A stretch of DNA of 64,000 bases from an uncultured Eubacteriales bacterium (GCA_900540495.1 UQGA01000002.1:62001-126000), one strand, 5' to 3'; positions 24,125 to 32,863 are shown, counted from the first letter of the stretch. A program made the numbers and translations. Notes: generated by a model not told the origin, from the letters alone.

Positions 24125-24153
24125 AGTATACTATATCCCAGACCGCTTTTACA
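24125..24153 (-). promoter_or_regulatory. Promoter of the M3 peptidase gene, abutting the ATG
   Basis: On the minus strand TGTAAA, 17 bases, TATACT, then only six bases (GGTAGC) before ATG. Transcription should start at or within a base or two of the initiation codon. Confidence 0.6.
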
Positions 24154-24225
24154 CCCCCGGACTGCATATATTTTTTAATTTTGGCGCCGCGGATGAAAAC
24201 GGGCGGATTCCACACCGGTTTCCCC

Positions 24226-24254
24226 TTGTCCTGCGGCGGGAAACGTGATATAAA
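24226..24254 (+). promoter_or_regulatory. Promoter of the ddl-like/murF operon
   Basis: TTGTCC, 17 bases, TATAAA. The predicted transcript begins with a strong stem-loop (GACGGCC at 24260-24266 with GGCCGTC at 24294-24300). Confidence 0.65.
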
Positions 24255-24327
24255 AGAATGACGGCCATGCGCCGGGGCGCTTCGCCCTGCGGCGGCCGTC
24301 AAGAACCGACCGATGTTGGGGGTTTTC

Positions 24328-25362
24328 ATGAACATTGTGGTACTGGCCGGCGGGCTGTCGCCCGAACGCGACGTTTCCCTCTCCTCCGGCGCGAAGATTG
24401 CGGCTGCGCTGCAGGCGCGCGGGCACCGGGTCTGCCTTGTGGATCTGTTTTTTGGCGTGGAGCGCCTTCCGGCGGACCCGCTTTCGCTGTTTTCGGCCAC
24501 GAAGCAGCCGGCGGCGCCCGCCATTGGCACCGCCGCGCCGGATCTTGCCGCCGTGCGCGCTTCGCGCGGGAGCGGCCTTTCCACCGCCATCGGCAACGGG
24601 GTGCTGGAGCTGTGCCGGGCGGCCGATATCACCTTTTTGGCGCTGCACGGCGGCGACGGGGAGAACGGCCGATTGCAGGCGCTGTTCGACCTGCTCGACA
24701 TCCGCTACACCGGCAGCGGCTCGCTTGGCTGCGCGGTCGCCATGCACAAGTGGGTCGCGCGGCAACTGCTTTGCGGCGCGGGCATACCGGTTCCGCGCGG
24801 GGCGCTGCTGCGCGAGGGCGAAACGGAGAGCGGTATTCCGCTGCCCTGCGTGGTAAAGCCGTGCTGCGGCGGCTCCTCCATCGGCATCGCCATCGTACGC
24901 ACGGATGCGGAATACCGGTCGGCGCTTGAACAGGCGTTCCGCTATGAGCGCGAGGTGCTCGTGGAGGAATACATCGCCGGGCGCGAGCTGTCCGCAGGCG
25001 TGCTCGACGGCAGGGCGCTGCCGCTGATCGAGATCATTCCCCGCGGCGAGTTTTACGATTATGCGCACAAGTATCAGGCAGGCTGGACGGAGGAGATCAC
25101 CCCCGCCCGGCTCGACGCGGCGACGACGGCGCGCATCCAGACGCTGGCAGAGCGCGCATGCACGGCGCTGGGCCTCGCCGTCTATGCCCGCGTGGACTTC
25201 CTGCTTGCGCCGGACGGGCAGCCCTACTGTCTGGAAGCGAACACCCTGCCCGGCATGACGCCCACGAGCCTGCTCCCGCAGGAGGCGGCGGCAGACGGGA
25301 TCGACTATCCGGCGCTTTGCGATTGCATCGTGCGCCTGTCCGAAGGGAAGGCGGGCGCATGA
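24328..25362 (+). CDS. D-alanine-D-alanine ligase family enzyme
   Basis: 344-residue ATP-grasp ligase joining two D-amino acids for peptidoglycan. It shows the N-terminal GGLSPERDVSLSSG, substrate loop LHGGDGENGRLQ, ATP-grasp VVKPCCGGSSIG, EEYIAGRELSAG and the terminal LEANTLPGMTPTSLLPQ. The family position EGxxGEDG is altered to GGDGENG, as in some Van-type or divergent Ddl enzymes, so D-Ala-D-Ala is likely but D-Ala-D-Ser or D-Ala-D-Lac is not excluded. The ATG at 24328 follows GGGGG; an ATG at 24313 has none. It overlaps murF by four bases. Confidence 0.88.
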   Translation: MNIVVLAGGLSPERDVSLSSGAKIAAALQARGHRVCLVDLFFGVERLPADPLSLFSATKQPAAPAIGTAAPDLAAVRASRGSGLSTAIGNGVLELCRAADITFLALHGGDGENGRLQALFDLLDIRYTGSGSLGCAVAMHKWVARQLLCGAGIPVPRGALLREGETESGIPLPCVVKPCCGGSSIGIAIVRTDAEYRSALEQAFRYEREVLVEEYIAGRELSAGVLDGRALPLIEIIPRGEFYDYAHKYQAGWTEEITPARLDAATTARIQTLAERACTALGLAVYARVDFLLAPDGQPYCLEANTLPGMTPTSLLPQEAAADGIDYPALCDCIVRLSEGKAGA

Positions 25363-26705
25363 ATCCGTTTTCGCTCGGCGAGGCCGTCGCCGCATGCGGC
25401 GGCGTGTATGCGGGCGACGCGGCGCTGCTCGGCCGGCCGGTGTGCGACGTATGCATTGACAGCCGAAAAGTGACGCCCGGCGCGCTGTACGTGCCGATCA
25501 TCGGCGAGGTGCACGACGGCCATGCGTTCATCGACGGCGCCCGCCGCAACGGCGCCCTGTGCACGCTGACCGACCGCCCGCTTGCGGAAGGGCCGTATGT
25601 GCTTGTGCCGGATACGCTCGAGGCGCTGCAGCGGCTCGCCGCCTTCTATCGCAACCGGTTTTCCATCCCGGTCATCGGCGTGACCGGCAGCGTAGGCAAG
25701 ACCTCGACAAAGGAGATGCTCTATGCCGTGCTGTCCGGGCGCTATCGCACGTTCAAAACGCCCGGCAACCTGAACAACCAGACCGGCGTGCCGCTCACGC
25801 TGTTCCAGCTTTCGGACGGGGACGAAATGGCCATCATCGAGATGGGGACGAACCATCCCGGGGAGATCCGCCGCCTTTCTGCGATGGTGCAGCCGACCGT
25901 TTGCGTGATTACCAACGTCGGCGTGGCGCACATCGAGTTTTTCGGGTCGAGGGAAAACATCTTCCGGGGCAAGGCCGAAATGCTGGAGCACATGCGCGAG
26001 GGCGGCGCCGCGGTGGTCAACGGCGACGACGACATGCTCGTGCAGTTGCCGGATGCGGTGCGCTACGGCTTTCAGGCACATAACGCCGTGCGGGCCGTGG
26101 ACGAAGAGGATATGGGGCTGGCCGGCAGCGCCTTTACCGTATGCGAGGGCGGCGAGCGCGTGCGCATACATGTGCCTGCGCCGGGACGCCACATGATTTA
26201 CAATGCGCTGGCCGCCGTTGCGGTGGGCCGCGTACTGGGCCTGCCGCTGGAAGAGCTCAGGAGGGGGGTGGAGCGGTTCGCCCCGTCCGCCGGACGGATG
26301 CACGTGCGCAGGAGCGCGCGCTTCACCGTCCTCGATGACACCTATAACGCCAATCCCACCTCCGTCATGGCTGCGATCGACGTGCTCGAGCACACCCCGG
26401 GACGGCACGTCTGCGTGCTCGGAGACATGCTGGAGCTTGGCGCGCAGGCGGAGGAGTTTCACGAGGTGGTGGGCATGTATGCGGCGCTCCACGGCGTGGA
26501 GCTGATCGTGTGCGTCGGCCCCAATTCCGAGCAGACCTTCCTTGGCGCGCATGCGCTCGCACCGCAGCGCGCGCGCTATTTTGAAACGCAGGAATCGCTG
26601 CTGTCCATCCTGCCGTTGCTGCTGCGCGACGGGGATACGATCCTCGTCAAGGGTTCGCGCGGGATGCATCTGGAGCAGACCGTGGAGACGCTGCTCGGCC
26701 TGTAG
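25359..26705 (+). CDS. murF: UDP-MurNAc-tripeptide-D-alanyl-D-alanine ligase
   Basis: 448-residue Mur ligase that attaches the dipeptide made by the previous gene's product to UDP-MurNAc-tripeptide. The P-loop GVTGSVGKTST is at residues 107-117; EMGTNHPGEI, NVGVAHIEFFGS and the ligase-domain DDTYNANPTS are all present. The start overlaps the ddl-like stop (ATGA), giving translational coupling of two consecutive pathway steps. Confidence 0.95.
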   Translation: MNPFSLGEAVAACGGVYAGDAALLGRPVCDVCIDSRKVTPGALYVPIIGEVHDGHAFIDGARRNGALCTLTDRPLAEGPYVLVPDTLEALQRLAAFYRNRFSIPVIGVTGSVGKTSTKEMLYAVLSGRYRTFKTPGNLNNQTGVPLTLFQLSDGDEMAIIEMGTNHPGEIRRLSAMVQPTVCVITNVGVAHIEFFGSRENIFRGKAEMLEHMREGGAAVVNGDDDMLVQLPDAVRYGFQAHNAVRAVDEEDMGLAGSAFTVCEGGERVRIHVPAPGRHMIYNALAAVAVGRVLGLPLEELRRGVERFAPSAGRMHVRRSARFTVLDDTYNANPTSVMAAIDVLEHTPGRHVCVLGDMLELGAQAEEFHEVVGMYAALHGVELIVCVGPNSEQTFLGAHALAPQRARYFETQESLLSILPLLLRDGDTILVKGSRGMHLEQTVETLLGL

Positions 26706-26757
26706 CGCCGCCGCTTCCGACGAGGATTTCCGGCCCGTGCCGTTTCCCGGCGCGGGC

Positions 26758-26786
26758 TTGAATTATTTGTAGAGGCGATGTAAAAT
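26758..26786 (+). promoter_or_regulatory. Promoter of the acyltransferase gene, abutting the ATG
   Basis: TTGAAT, 17 bases, TAAAAT, then six bases (GCCGCT) and ATG. There is no Shine-Dalgarno site between promoter and start codon, as expected for a leaderless message. Confidence 0.65.
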
Positions 26787-26792
26787 GCCGCT

Positions 26793-28028
26793 ATGGGACC
26801 TCAATCGGATGTGCAATGCATAGATACGAAACATGTGGACGTGCTCGACGGCGTACGCGCCGCGGCCATTCTGGTGATCGTCTGGTATCATCTCTGGCAG
26901 CAGAGCTGGCTGATGCCCATTTTTGAGACGCCCGCCCTGTCCGGTCTCGGCATTTCCTACATCAATCTGGACAACATTCCCCGTACCGGCTATCTGTTTG
27001 TGGATCTGCTGCTCCTGCTCAGCGCGTTCTGCCTCTTCCTGCCGTATGCGCGCGCCGCGCTGCTGGACGAGCCGTATCCGTCCACGCGCGCGTTTTACAA
27101 AAAGCGGTTTGTGCGCATCGTGCCGTGCTACTATCTCAGCGCGCTGCTCATCTTTTTCTGCTATTCGCTGCCCGCAGGCGTGTACTGGAGCGCCGGCAGC
27201 GCATGGACGGATCTGTTCGCCACGCTCACGTTCACCCAGACGTTTCAGATGCAGACCTATCTTGGTACGAACATCAACGTCGTACTCTGGACGGCGGCGG
27301 TCGAGATGCAGTTTTATCTGATTTTTCCGTTGCTGGCAAAGGCGTTTACGCGCAGACCGCTGCTCACCTATCTGGCGATGGTCGGCGTATCGGAGTTGTA
27401 TTTGCGGGGCTTTGCGCTGCAAAACGAGGAGACCCTGCGCATGACGCTCAACCAGATGGTCGCCTTCCTCGGCGTATTTGCCAACGGTATGGGCGGCGCC
27501 TACCTGTTCGTGCTGCTGTCCAAACGCGTGCAGCGCAGCGGCTGGCTCTCGGCGATAGGTACGACGGCTTTTTTTGCCGGCCTCGTACCGCTTGCCGCGG
27601 TGATGAACGGCGCTGCTCGCGCCCCTGTGACACAGGCCTATCAGGCCGCCGTGCGCCTGCCGCTCTCGCTGCTGTTTCTCGCGCTCATCTTTGCGCTTGC
27701 GCTTTCGTGCCGGGCATTGCGCGCCGTGTTCAGCAACCGGCTTGCGCGCTTTATCGCCCTGATTTCGTACAATCTGTATATCTGGCATCAGTGGATTGCC
27801 GTGCGTCTGAAGGAATGGCGCATCCCGTACTGGGAGGGCGACACCCCGCCCAACATGACCGGCGATCTCGCCTGGCAATGGCAGTACTTCCTGCTTTCGA
27901 TCGGCCTTGCGTTCGGCGTGGCCATCCTCGTCACATATTGTTTTGAACGGCCGCTTTCACGCCGCCTGCCCGGCCGGCCGGCGCGCCCGTTGCGGTCGGT
28001 CAATCTTACGGATACGGAGGAAGCATGA
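26793..28028 (+). CDS. Membrane acyltransferase (acyltransferase 3/OafA family)
   Basis: 411-residue protein with about ten membrane helices. The family's N-terminal motif is visible as VDVLDGVRAAAILVIVWYHLW (histidine in the first helix) and FYKKRFVRIVPCYYLS follows the second helix. Members O-acylate cell-wall or surface polysaccharides. A C-terminal basic tail ends in VNLTDTEEA. The start is set by the promoter immediately upstream. It overlaps the next gene by four bases. Confidence 0.85.
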   Translation: MGPQSDVQCIDTKHVDVLDGVRAAAILVIVWYHLWQQSWLMPIFETPALSGLGISYINLDNIPRTGYLFVDLLLLLSAFCLFLPYARAALLDEPYPSTRAFYKKRFVRIVPCYYLSALLIFFCYSLPAGVYWSAGSAWTDLFATLTFTQTFQMQTYLGTNINVVLWTAAVEMQFYLIFPLLAKAFTRRPLLTYLAMVGVSELYLRGFALQNEETLRMTLNQMVAFLGVFANGMGGAYLFVLLSKRVQRSGWLSAIGTTAFFAGLVPLAAVMNGAARAPVTQAYQAAVRLPLSLLFLALIFALALSCRALRAVFSNRLARFIALISYNLYIWHQWIAVRLKEWRIPYWEGDTPPNMTGDLAWQWQYFLLSIGLAFGVAILVTYCFERPLSRRLPGRPARPLRSVNLTDTEEA

Positions 28029-28276
28029 TGCATTACGAGTGGAAACCCCGGGGCGTGTGCGCCTCGCACCTTTCGTTCGATATCGAGGACGGAACCCTCA
28101 GGAACGTGGCCTTTACCGGCGGTTGCAACGGCAATCTCAAGGCGATTGGCCTGCTCGTGGAGGGGCGGGACGCGCGGTCCGTCGCCCGGACGCTGCGGGG
28201 CAATCGTTGCGGCGTGAAGCCCACAAGCTGCGCCGACCAGCTCGCGCAGGCCATCGAGCGCGCGCTCGGCGGCTGA
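28025..28276 (+). CDS. TSCPD-domain four-cysteine protein (TIGR03905 type)
   Basis: 83 residues with four conserved cysteines (C12, C34, C62, C69) and the motif PTSCADQLA. The family is related to the C-terminal TSCPD domain of B12-dependent ribonucleotide reductase and probably binds a metal; the free-standing form has no known function. It is coupled to the acyltransferase gene by an ATGA overlap and followed by a terminator. Confidence 0.85.
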   Translation: MMHYEWKPRGVCASHLSFDIEDGTLRNVAFTGGCNGNLKAIGLLVEGRDARSVARTLRGNRCGVKPTSCADQLAQAIERALGG

Positions 28277-28278
28277 CG

Positions 28279-28304
28279 GGCGCCGGCCGGCGCCGCCCCC
28301 TTTT
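28279..28304 (+). terminator. Terminator after the TSCPD gene
   Basis: Perfect palindrome GGCGCCGG/CCGGCGCC followed by GCCCCC and TTTT, with a second TTTT shortly after. Confidence 0.6.
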
Positions 28305-28535
28305 GATTTTGGGCAAGCGGCATTTTCAGCAGGAAGGGCGAAGACCGCGCCAAACGCCGGCGGCACAGCCCCGCGGGTGACGGTGGGGCGGGGAAGGCCC
28401 CGGACGCGGGACGCCGGTTTTTCAGGGGGCGCGACGCCCTGCAGGCGGACGGGCCGGAAAACGGCAGCGCGCGGCAGGCGGAGCGGGAAGCGCGCCGGGA
28501 GCCGCCGGCGCACAGGGAGCCGGCCGGAAACACAA
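28305..28535. other. Non-coding, structure-rich gap
   Basis: No supported gene on either strand. The segment from about 28330 to 28430 contains several GC-rich complementary blocks and short strings (GGGAAGGCC, CCCCGC, GTGACGG) that recall the 3' half of cobalamin riboswitches, but the invariant core of that RNA is not clear and no + strand gene follows. Confidence 0.3.
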
Positions 28536-28567
28536 AGGAAAAGGGCGGGCGCTTTTCGCGCCCGCCC
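28536..28567 (-). terminator. Terminator of the M29 aminopeptidase gene
   Basis: Perfect 10-base-pair stem GGGCGGGCGC/GCGCCCGCCC on the minus strand, followed by TTTTCC. Confidence 0.8.
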
Positions 28568-28573
28568 TGCGGT

Positions 28574-29689
28574 TCATTTCAGGTTTTCGGGGTTGAGGCA
28601 TTCCAGTTCCGGCAGGACGAAGCGGCCGTCCTTGCGCACGAGCACGTCGTCGAAATACATCTCGCCGCCGCCGTATTCCGGCGTCTGGATCAGCACAAGG
28701 TCCCAGTGCTGGGAGGATTTGTTGCCGTTGTCGCATTCGTCGTAGCAGGAGCCGGGCGTGAAGTGGAACGAGCCGGCGATCTTCTCGTCGAACAGCGTGT
28801 CCTTCATCGGGAACGTGATGTACGGGTTCACGCCGATGGCAAACTCGCCCACATACCGGGCGCCCTCGTCGATGTCGAGCTGCTTGTTGATGCGGGCGGT
28901 GTCGTTGGCCGTGGCCTCCACAATCTTCCCGTCGCGGAACACGAAGCGGATGTCCGTATAGGTGAACCCGTTCTCGAGCGAAGGCGTGTTGTAGGCGATC
29001 ACGCCGTTGACGCTGTCGCGTACGGGCGCGGTGAACACCTCGCCGTCGGGGATGTTCAACTTACCGGCGCACTTGACCGCGGGCAACCCCTTGATCGAGA
29101 ACGAGAGGTCGGTGCCGGGGGATACGATGCGCACGCGGTCGGTGCGCTCCATGAGCGCGACGAGCGCGTCCATCGCCCGGTCCATCCGGGAATAGTCGAG
29201 GCAGCACACGTTGAAAAAGAAATCCTCGAACGCTTCGGTGCTCATGTCGGCCATCTGCGCCATGGAGGGCGACGGATAGCGCAGGATGACCCACTTGGTC
29301 TTGGGCACGCGGATATTGCCGTGCACCGGCTGCCAGTAGTGCGCCATGTATTCGTTCATGCGCTCCGAGGGTACGTCGGACAGCTCGCTGCTGTTGCTGC
29401 CGCCGCGCACGCCGATGTAAGCGTCCATGCCCGCCATGACCGCGCTGTCCCAGACGGCCCGCTGCCGGAGCTGTTCGACGCTGCCGCCCAGCAGCAGCTC
29501 GCGCTCAAACGCCTTGTCGGACAGCCACAGGAACGGCGTGCCGCCCGCCGCATAGGCCTCCTTGATCAGCGCACGCACCAGGTCGTCGTTGCCGCCGATG
29601 GATTCGATGAGGATTTTTTCTCCCGGCTTGAGGTCGCAGGAAAATGTTACCAACCCGTGCGCAAGCTGCCGGATTCGGGGATCAAACAT
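28574..29689 (-). CDS. M29-family aminopeptidase
   Basis: 371-residue metal-dependent aminopeptidase (AmpS/AmpT/PepS family), removing N-terminal amino acids from peptides in the cytoplasm. Visible features are LKPGEKILIESIGG, the metal-ligand region with NxENGFTYTDIRF and EATAND, and GEFAIGVNP ... DEKIAGSFHFTPGS with the later HWDLV. The ATG at 29689 has GGAGGTG six bases upstream, so a GTG nine bases further up is less likely. A second M29 gene is at 51170. Confidence 0.9.
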   Translation of the reverse strand: MFDPRIRQLAHGLVTFSCDLKPGEKILIESIGGNDDLVRALIKEAYAAGGTPFLWLSDKAFERELLLGGSVEQLRQRAVWDSAVMAGMDAYIGVRGGSNSSELSDVPSERMNEYMAHYWQPVHGNIRVPKTKWVILRYPSPSMAQMADMSTEAFEDFFFNVCCLDYSRMDRAMDALVALMERTDRVRIVSPGTDLSFSIKGLPAVKCAGKLNIPDGEVFTAPVRDSVNGVIAYNTPSLENGFTYTDIRFVFRDGKIVEATANDTARINKQLDIDEGARYVGEFAIGVNPYITFPMKDTLFDEKIAGSFHFTPGSCYDECDNGNKSSQHWDLVLIQTPEYGGGEMYFDDVLVRKDGRFVLPELECLNPENLK

Positions 29690-29793
29690 GGAAAACACCT
29701 CCGTCTGTCAAATGCATTACCTGTATTATCGCACCGTTTTCTGCAAAAATCCACCCCCTGCCGGCGGCGGACGCCGGAATTGCCGGGGCTTTC

Positions 29794-29822
29794 TTGCGCT
29801 GCGGGGCAAAATGCGGTATGAT
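29794..29822 (+). promoter_or_regulatory. Promoter of tldD-pmbA
   Basis: TTGCGC, 17 bases, TATGAT; leader of about 60 bases before tldD. Confidence 0.6.
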
Positions 29823-29890
29823 GATGCTTGGAAAGCATCGGCGGCGCGCGGCAAAGGCGCGCGCCGCCGGCGGAAAAGGAGGGAATGCGC

Positions 29891-31279
29891 TTGATCGAAC
29901 GAGAGGTCGCGGAACGGGTGTTGCAGGCGGCGCTGTGCTGCGGGGCGGATTTTTCAGAGCTGTTCGTGGAGGACACCGTCAGCAATTCGCTGGAGATGAC
30001 CGACGGCAAGGTGGAGAACGCCGCCTATACGCGGCGGCACGGGGCGGGCGTGCGCGTGCTCATGGGCGTGCGCAGCGCCTACGCGTATACCGCGGAAACG
30101 GACGAGGCGTCGCTCGTCGCTACGGCAAGGGCGGCCGCCGCCGCTCTGCAGGGCGCGCCGGCGGCGCGGGAGATCGTCTTTGCGGCGCAGGGATATCGGG
30201 CGCCGATGGCGGTGCCGTTCACCGCGGTCGGGAACGATCGCCGCATGGCGTTGCTGCGCGAGGCGACGAAGGCGGCGCGCAGCGTGTCCGCCGAGATTAC
30301 GCAGGTGCAGGCCAGATATCAGGATAAGGTGCGGCGTACGCTGGTGTGCAATTCCGACGGCGTGTTTGCCACGGCGGAGCGCCCGTATACGCGCACGGCC
30401 GTCATCGCCATCGCCATGCAGGATACGCAGGCGCAGATGGGATATGAAGCGCCGGGCTGCTGCCGCGGCTTTGAGGCGTATTCCGGCCCGATCGACCTGA
30501 ACGCGAGCGCCATCGTGGCGGCCAAGACCGCCGTGACGATGCTCCATGCGCCGGATTGCCCTGCGGGGCGGCTGCCGGTCGTGATCGACGGCGGGTTTGG
30601 CGGCGTCATCTTCCATGAGGCGTGCGGCCACAGCCTGGAGGCCACAAGCGTGAGCAGGGGCAACAGCGAGTTCTGCGGCAAGCTGGGGCAGAAGATCGCG
30701 GCGGATTGCGTATCCGCCGTGGACGACGGCACGCTTGCGGGCGAATGGGGTTCCATCGACATCGACGACGAGGGCACGCCGTCGCAGCGCAATCTGCTCA
30801 TTGAAAACGGCGTGCTGCGCGGCTACCTGGTCGACCTGTTGGGCGCGCGGCGCATGGAGATGAAGACGACCGGTTCGAGCCGGCGGCAGGATTACACCTT
30901 CGCACCAACCTCCCGCATGACAAACACATTCATCTGCCCCGGGCAGGACAGCGAGGAGGAGATGATCGCCACGATGGGCGAGGGGTTGTACGCCAAGAAG
31001 ATGGGCGGCGGTTCGGTCAACCCGCTGACGGGCGAGTTCAACTTTGCCGTAAGCGAAGGCTACTTGGTGCGCGACGGCAAGATCGTTTCGCCCGTGCGCG
31101 GCGCGACGCTTATCGGCAAGGGGGCGGAAATTCTGCCGCGCATCGACCGCGTCGGCCCGCGCATGTGGATGGGGCAGGGGATGTGCGGCTCCCTGTCCGG
31201 TTCCGTGCCGACAAACGTGGGACAGCCGCGCATCCGTGTGACCGAGATCACCGTTGGAGGAAAGGGAGGTGCGCTGTGA
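29891..31279 (+). CDS. tldD: TldD metalloprotease subunit
   Basis: 462-residue subunit of the heterodimeric TldD/TldE protease, which digests unfolded or modified peptides and can trim RiPP precursors. The zinc motif HEACGHSLEA (HExxxH) is intact, with the downstream GSxxxxx-rich C-terminal region (GKGAEILPRID ... MCGSLSGSVPTNVGQP). GGAGG at 29878-29882 is eight bases from the TTG at 29891 and only two from an ATG at 29885, so TTG is preferred although either gives nearly the same protein. It overlaps pmbA by one base. Confidence 0.92.
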   Translation: MIEREVAERVLQAALCCGADFSELFVEDTVSNSLEMTDGKVENAAYTRRHGAGVRVLMGVRSAYAYTAETDEASLVATARAAAAALQGAPAAREIVFAAQGYRAPMAVPFTAVGNDRRMALLREATKAARSVSAEITQVQARYQDKVRRTLVCNSDGVFATAERPYTRTAVIAIAMQDTQAQMGYEAPGCCRGFEAYSGPIDLNASAIVAAKTAVTMLHAPDCPAGRLPVVIDGGFGGVIFHEACGHSLEATSVSRGNSEFCGKLGQKIAADCVSAVDDGTLAGEWGSIDIDDEGTPSQRNLLIENGVLRGYLVDLLGARRMEMKTTGSSRRQDYTFAPTSRMTNTFICPGQDSEEEMIATMGEGLYAKKMGGGSVNPLTGEFNFAVSEGYLVRDGKIVSPVRGATLIGKGAEILPRIDRVGPRMWMGQGMCGSLSGSVPTNVGQPRIRVTEITVGGKGGAL

Positions 31280-32610
31280 TGAAACTGCAGGAATTCCGCG
31301 AGCGGGCGTTCGCGCTCGCGCTTGCGCTGGGCTGCGATGCGGCCGAGACCTACTATGCGGCGGGCGATTCTTTCGAGGCGCAGGCGCAGGATGGGGAGAT
31401 CGACCGGTATGCCGTGTCGCACACCGCCGGCCTGAGCCTGCGCGTACAGCTTGGCGGGCGCAACGGCTACGCCTATACCGAAATCCTTGACGATCCGGAC
31501 GAGCTGGTCCGCCGGGCGATGGACAATGCGCGCTCCATCGAAGCCGAGGAGGAACATCCGATGCAGGGCGCGTGCACCTATCGCGCGGTCGCGCAGCGGC
31601 TGGACCCGCTTTCCGATATGGACGAGGCGGGCAAGATCGAACTGGCGCTTTCGCTCGAGCGGGCGACGCTTGCGCAGGATGCGCGCGTGCTGCGCGTGAT
31701 GAGCTGCGAGGTGGGGACGCAGCGCGCGCGCGTTGCCATCCACAATACGCGCGGCCTTTGCGCCGAGCGCGCGGACCGCATTTCCTATTGTTATACCATG
31801 CCGGTCGCCCGCGATGGGGACGAGGTGCAAAACGCGTTCGCTTTCCGCGTGGGCGAAGCGGTGCTGGACACGGACGGTTGCGCCGCGGAGGCGGTGGCGG
31901 AGACGGTGGCGCTCTTCGGCGGGGAGCCGGTGGCCTCCGGCACATATGCGGTCGTGCTGCGCAACGATGCGGCGGCAAGCCTGCTTGGCGCGTTTTCCAC
32001 CGTATTCTCCGCGGACGAGGCGCAGAAGGGGCGGTCGCTGCTGGCCGGCCGGGAGGGCGAGGAAATTGCAGCGCCGTGCGTGAGCATTCTCGACGACCCG
32101 TTCCATCCGTATCTGCCATGCGCCTTTGACGACGAGGGCACGCCCGGCCGTACCAAGCGCATCGTGGACGGCGGCAAGCTGACCACGCTGCTGCACAACC
32201 TCAAGACCGCAAGGAAAGCGGGTTGCGAGAGCACCGGCAACGGCCGGCGGCCGTCCGCCGCCGCACCGGTCGGCGTCGGCCCCACGACCCTGTACCTCGC
32301 GCCGGGCGCCGAAACGCGCGAAGCGCTCCTTGCACGCATGGGCGACGGCCTGCTCATTACGGATCTCGAGGGGCTGCATGCCGGGCTGGACCCGGTCTCG
32401 GGAGATTTTTCCCTCAAGGCCAGCGGCCGCCGGATCACGGGCGGCCACGATGCGGGCGCGGTCTCGCAGATCACGGTCGCGGGCAATTTCTTCCAAATGC
32501 TCCGGGAGATCGCCGCCGTGGGGGACGACCTGAAGTTCGGTCTGCCGGGGGGCGCCTGCTTTGGCGCGCCCAGCGTGCTGGTAAGCGGACTCATGGTCGC
32601 CGGCAAGTGA
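31279..32610 (+). CDS. pmbA: TldE/PmbA protease subunit
   Basis: 443-residue partner of TldD. It shares the fold but lacks the HExxxH zinc site, as usual for TldE. Recognisable segments are CDAAETYYAAGDSFEAQAQDG at the N-terminus and DDEGTPGRTKRIVDGGKLTTLLHN with GDFSLKASG towards the end. GGGAGG precedes the ATG, whose first base is the last base of the tldD stop. No RiPP precursor or maturase gene is nearby, so a general housekeeping role is likely. Confidence 0.92.
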   Translation: MKLQEFRERAFALALALGCDAAETYYAAGDSFEAQAQDGEIDRYAVSHTAGLSLRVQLGGRNGYAYTEILDDPDELVRRAMDNARSIEAEEEHPMQGACTYRAVAQRLDPLSDMDEAGKIELALSLERATLAQDARVLRVMSCEVGTQRARVAIHNTRGLCAERADRISYCYTMPVARDGDEVQNAFAFRVGEAVLDTDGCAAEAVAETVALFGGEPVASGTYAVVLRNDAAASLLGAFSTVFSADEAQKGRSLLAGREGEEIAAPCVSILDDPFHPYLPCAFDDEGTPGRTKRIVDGGKLTTLLHNLKTARKAGCESTGNGRRPSAAAPVGVGPTTLYLAPGAETREALLARMGDGLLITDLEGLHAGLDPVSGDFSLKASGRRITGGHDAGAVSQITVAGNFFQMLREIAAVGDDLKFGLPGGACFGAPSVLVSGLMVAGK

Positions 32611-32682
32611 AGCGGCGAACCGGGCCGATGGACCAAGAGCGTGGCGGGGAGAGGGAGACGCAAGCCCTTTCCCCGCCGGTCC

Positions 32683-32706
32683 AACCGCCTGACCGGGCGG
32701 TTTTTT
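32683..32706 (+). terminator. Terminator of tldD-pmbA
   Basis: AACCGCC/GGCGGTT seven-base-pair stem, six-base loop, then TTTT. Confidence 0.85.
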
Positions 32707-32768
32707 CGGGCCGCAACACACCGCCGCCGGGCCGGAAACGGACTTTTTTGGTTTCCGGCAAAAAAGCG

Positions 32769-32797
32769 TTGACACGGGCGGCGGGTTGTGGTATCTT
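32769..32797 (+). promoter_or_regulatory. Promoter of rpmG-secE-nusG-rplK-rplA
   Basis: Consensus TTGACA, 17 bases, TATCTT. Confidence 0.8.
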
Positions 32798-32806
32798 ATC
32801 AAAGGC

Positions 32807-32830
32807 GCCCCGAAAACGGGGCTCGTTTTT
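32807..32830 (+). promoter_or_regulatory. 5'-terminal stem-loop of the rpmG transcript
   Basis: GCCCCG-AAAA-CGGGGC followed by TCG and TTTTT. It looks like a terminator, but the promoter puts the RNA 5' end only a few bases before the stem, too close for normal termination; an mRNA-stabilising cap hairpin or very early pausing is more likely. Confidence 0.5.
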
Positions 32831-32863
32831 GATGCTTTTGACCTGAACAGGAGGGGTTTACGA

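Noticed and set aside
29891..32610. TldD/PmbA as part of a RiPP biosynthesis cluster
   Set aside because: No precursor peptide, maturase or exporter lies nearby; neighbours are housekeeping genes.
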